A stretch of 16,974 nucleotides of DNA from Gracilaria caudata (taxonomy: Eukaryota > Rhodophyta > Florideophyceae > Gracilariales > Gracilariaceae): contig JASCIV010000552.1 in NCBI GenBank assembly GCA_030374735.1, forward strand, positions 1 through 16,974, written 5' to 3'. The notes beneath the pieces were generated by a model. It was not told the DNA's origin. It did no database searches and was given only the letters and a program-made list of their open reading frames with translations. Within the stretch, counting starts at the first letter, position 1; each line of letters starts with the position of its first letter. A program made the translations under genes and the position numbers. Of the stretch, positions 15,244-16,974 are shown piece by piece.

Positions 15244-16041
15244 ATGCAAAAGATAGGTTCAATAGGTTTTTCAGAAAAAGATTTCGGAGCTATATTAATT
15301 CAATATAACTATAATTTGCATGCAGGTGATATTATAGCTGGAATTATCTTTCATCAAGAGTCTAAAGGTTTTTTAGTAGATGTGGGTGTAAGTATAGCAG
15401 GTTATTTACCATTGGATGAAATTTTATTAAGTTCTGATAATAGTGTATATGATTTTACATATTTAATTAATAATACAAGAGAATTTTTTATTTTAGCTTA
15501 CAATAAGGAGAGAAAACACTTGTTGTTATCTATAAAAAGATTAGACTATATAAGATCCTGGAAACGTATTAAACAGCTTGAATCAGAAGATATAATCTTG
15601 GATGTACCTATATTGAGTATTAATAAAGGTGGAATTTTAACTGTTCTAGAAGGTTTGCAAAGTTTTATACCTAGATCTCATTTGATTACATTTACTAACT
15701 ATGAATTTATGTTAAAGTATTTGTTACCATGTAAACTTTTATTAGTTGATGAAAAAAACAATAAAATTATATTAAGTCACAAGTTAGCTTTACTTGATCT
15801 TTATTCTAATTTATTAAAAGTTGGTGTATTGGTATATGGTCAAATTACTCAAATTAAACAATATGGTATTTTTATCAATATTTATGGTATACCTGCATTA
15901 TTACATATATCAGAAATAGGTTCTAAATATATAGAAAATATACATCATATATTTCAAATTGGCAATAAAATTAAAGTTAAGATTATTCATATTGATATGA
16001 AGCAAGCTAGATTATCGGTATCTAGAAAAAATATTAATTAA
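15244..16041 (+). CDS. rps1: 30S ribosomal protein S1
   Basis: S1 binds mRNA leaders and helps initiation on the small subunit. The 265-residue product has three S1 (OB-fold) repeats, about residues 26-96, 115-181 and 193-261. The best preserved is the third: GVLVYGQITQIKQYGIFINI, then PALLHISEIG, then VKVKI-type and ARLSVSRK segments. Three repeats match the short plastid and cyanobacterial form rather than the six-repeat proteobacterial one. No Shine-Dalgarno is seen; the start is the first ATG after the rnpB leader region. Its TAA overlaps the stop codon of thiS on the other strand by four bases. Confidence 0.93.
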   Translation: MQKIGSIGFSEKDFGAILIQYNYNLHAGDIIAGIIFHQESKGFLVDVGVSIAGYLPLDEILLSSDNSVYDFTYLINNTREFFILAYNKERKHLLLSIKRLDYIRSWKRIKQLESEDIILDVPILSINKGGILTVLEGLQSFIPRSHLITFTNYEFMLKYLLPCKLLLVDEKNNKIILSHKLALLDLYSNLLKVGVLVYGQITQIKQYGIFINIYGIPALLHISEIGSKYIENIHHIFQIGNKIKVKIIHIDMKQARLSVSRKNIN

Positions 16042-16253
16042 CCACCTCCAACAATTGTAATTATTTCTATTTTATCTTGTGATTTAAAGAAAGTTTGATC
16101 AAATTCTGTACAATGGATAATACGATTATTGTATTCTACAATAATTGAACTTAATTCAAATTCTAAGTAGATTAATAATTCTTTAAGAGACATATGTATA
16201 TAGCAATTAAATGCTTGTCCGTTGATAAAAATTGTGTTGTATATTTTATTCAT
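16038..16253 (-). CDS. thiS: Sulfur-carrier protein ThiS (thiamine thiazole synthesis)
   Basis: ThiS is a ubiquitin-like protein whose C-terminal glycine is adenylated and turned into a thiocarboxylate, which gives sulfur to the thiazole synthase ThiG. The 71-residue product has the expected size, an INGQ-type first strand, the SLKELLIYLEF helix region, IIVEYNNRIIH, and ends IEIITIVGGG. The terminal Gly-Gly is essential for function and is intact. Its stop overlaps the stop of rps1 by four bases (convergent). ThiG is not in this window. Confidence 0.92.
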   Translation of the reverse strand: MNKIYNTIFINGQAFNCYIHMSLKELLIYLEFELSSIIVEYNNRIIHCTEFDQTFFKSQDKIEIITIVGGG

Positions 16254-16296
16254 GTTATATATTATATCCTGTTAAGTATCGAATCTTCAACAACTG

Positions 16297-16325
16297 TAGA
16301 CTTATTACTTAAAAAGTATTATACT
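16297..16325 (+). promoter_or_regulatory. Possible promoter for trnH
   Basis: TAGACT (16297-16302), a 17-base spacer and TATACT (16320-16325) resemble a bacterial-type promoter (four and five of six matches). The predicted start near 16332 lies about 17 bases before trnH. Confidence 0.4.
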
Positions 16326-16348
16326 CTATTACTGTATTTGTAAATTTT

Positions 16349-16422
16349 GGCGGGTGTAGCCAAGAGGTTAAGGCAGTGGGTTGTGGCTCCACTATTCGCG
16401 GGTTCGAATCCCGTCATTCGCC
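16349..16422 (+). tRNA. trnH-GUG: tRNA-His(GUG)
   Basis: The tRNA body is 73 nt, with an encoded extra G at position -1 (16349) facing C73, the tRNA-His identity mark. The acceptor GCGGGTG pairs with CATTCGC (two G-U pairs). The anticodon loop is TTGTGGC with GTG and the T-arm is CGGGTTCGAATCCCG. Its last nine bases overlap the 3' end of ycf29. Confidence 0.96.
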
Positions 16423-16974
16423 CTTTGGCTTATTTAAATAATTTAACAGAGTTAATTGTGTTAGTTCTGTACGGTTCCTAGTTTTTGTTTTATTTAATAA
16501 ACGACTAACATATTTTTCTGTATTTCTAAGACTTGATTTAATCGTTTTAGCGATTTCCTTGTTTGTATACCCTTTTGATACTAATAAAAGAATATTATAT
16601 TCTTTTGGTGTCAGAGAATTAAAAACTGAATTTTGCTTTTTTTCTTGAATTTTATGCATATTTGTGTTTAGATTTTGTTTCCAAATTTCAAGATGTTTAA
16701 ATATATTGTTTATTATAGATATCAATTCTTCTGGATAAAATGGTTTAGTAAGGTACGCGTTGCAGCCCAGATTGTATCCTAAAATACGATCTGGTGTCAT
16801 ACCTTTAGCAGTTAAAAAAATTATAGGAATGTTATGTTGATTTTGTTCGGAACGTATTTTTTTAATTAATTCGTAACCATCTATATGTGGCATGATGATA
16901 TCAGTAATTATTAGGTCGGGTTTAATGATGTTCAGATTTTTTAATGCATTATATCCATTTGTTATAATGTGTAC
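16414..16974 (-). CDS. ycf29: Ycf29 response regulator with LuxR/NarL-type HTH, 5' end outside window
   Basis: This is a two-component response regulator of the red-lineage plastid Ycf29 family, presumed to control plastid transcription. The frame is open to the window edge, giving 186 residues to a TGA at 16414-16416; the true start lies beyond 16974. In this partial numbering the phospho-acceptor Asp is residue 25 in ITDIMMP, the conserved Thr is 55 in IFLTAKG and the Lys is 77 in YLTKPF, so the receiver chemistry is intact. A LuxR-type helix-turn-helix spans about 120-172 (LTPKEYNILLLVSKGYTNKEIA, then EKYVSRLLNKTKTRNRTEL). The first internal Met (16893) lies after the phospho-Asp and is not the start. 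The 3' end overlaps trnH by nine bases. No sensor kinase is in the window. Confidence 0.93.
   Translation of the reverse strand, partial: VHIITNGYNALKNLNIIKPDLIITDIIMPHIDGYELIKKIRSEQNQHNIPIIFLTAKGMTPDRILGYNLGCNAYLTKPFYPEELISIINNIFKHLEIWKQNLNTNMHKIQEKKQNSVFNSLTPKEYNILLLVSKGYTNKEIAKTIKSSLRNTEKYVSRLLNKTKTRNRTELTQLTLLNYLNKPKGE

Noticed and set aside
1..16974. CRISPR arrays, insertion sequences, long direct repeats
   Set aside because: No regularly spaced repeats, transposase-like genes or terminal repeats were seen on reading through both strands.

Overview
The window is a piece of a red algal plastid genome, most likely from a florideophyte. The base composition is strongly AT-rich. The gene set is the red-lineage plastid set: psbH, psaE, ftsH, argB, ycf33, ilvB, rpl19, dnaB, clpC, psb28, syfB (pheT), rnpB, rps1, thiS and ycf29, with tightly packed tRNA genes. 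Several of these (argB, ilvB, syfB, thiS, rnpB, ycf29, dnaB) are kept in red algal plastids but are absent from green plastids. The family level of the host is inference; the plastid call itself is firm.

Layout. Positions 1-200 hold the 3' part of psbH (+), converging on psaE (-) across a strong hairpin. ftsH (+) follows, then three tRNAs on the minus strand (Asp-GUC, Ser-GCU, Met-CAU) and argB (-). ycf33 (+) is divergent from argB. A 251-bp AT-rich spacer separates ycf33 from ilvB (+). ilvB overlaps the 3' end of trnT-GGU (-), followed by trnY-GUA (-), trnV-GAC (-) and rpl19 (-). A 553-bp stretch before dnaB holds only an unassigned hydrophobic reading frame, possibly a broken secG. dnaB (+) is interrupted by an in-frame mini-intein. 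Then come trnF-GAA (+), a perfect 44-bp palindrome, clpC (-), psb28 (+), syfB (+), rnpB (-), rps1 (+), thiS (-), trnH-GUG (+) and the 3' part of ycf29 (-), which runs off the window.

Functions. The window mixes photosynthesis (PSII: psbH, psb28; PSI: psaE), thylakoid and stromal proteostasis (ftsH, clpC), replication (dnaB), translation (rpl19, rps1, syfB, tRNAs), tRNA processing (rnpB), amino-acid and cofactor synthesis (argB for arginine, ilvB for branched-chain amino acids, thiS for thiamine) and transcriptional control (ycf29).

The main observations are: (1) a 145-residue mini-intein in dnaB without an endonuclease domain; (2) a switch in strand composition, from A/C-rich to T/G-rich on the + strand, in the ycf33-ilvB spacer and independent of gene direction, which is what a replication origin would produce; (3) a possible frameshifted secG upstream of dnaB; (4) a 44-bp perfect palindrome filling the trnF-clpC junction. 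Nothing here looks like a mobile element, CRISPR array or recent foreign insertion apart from the intein.
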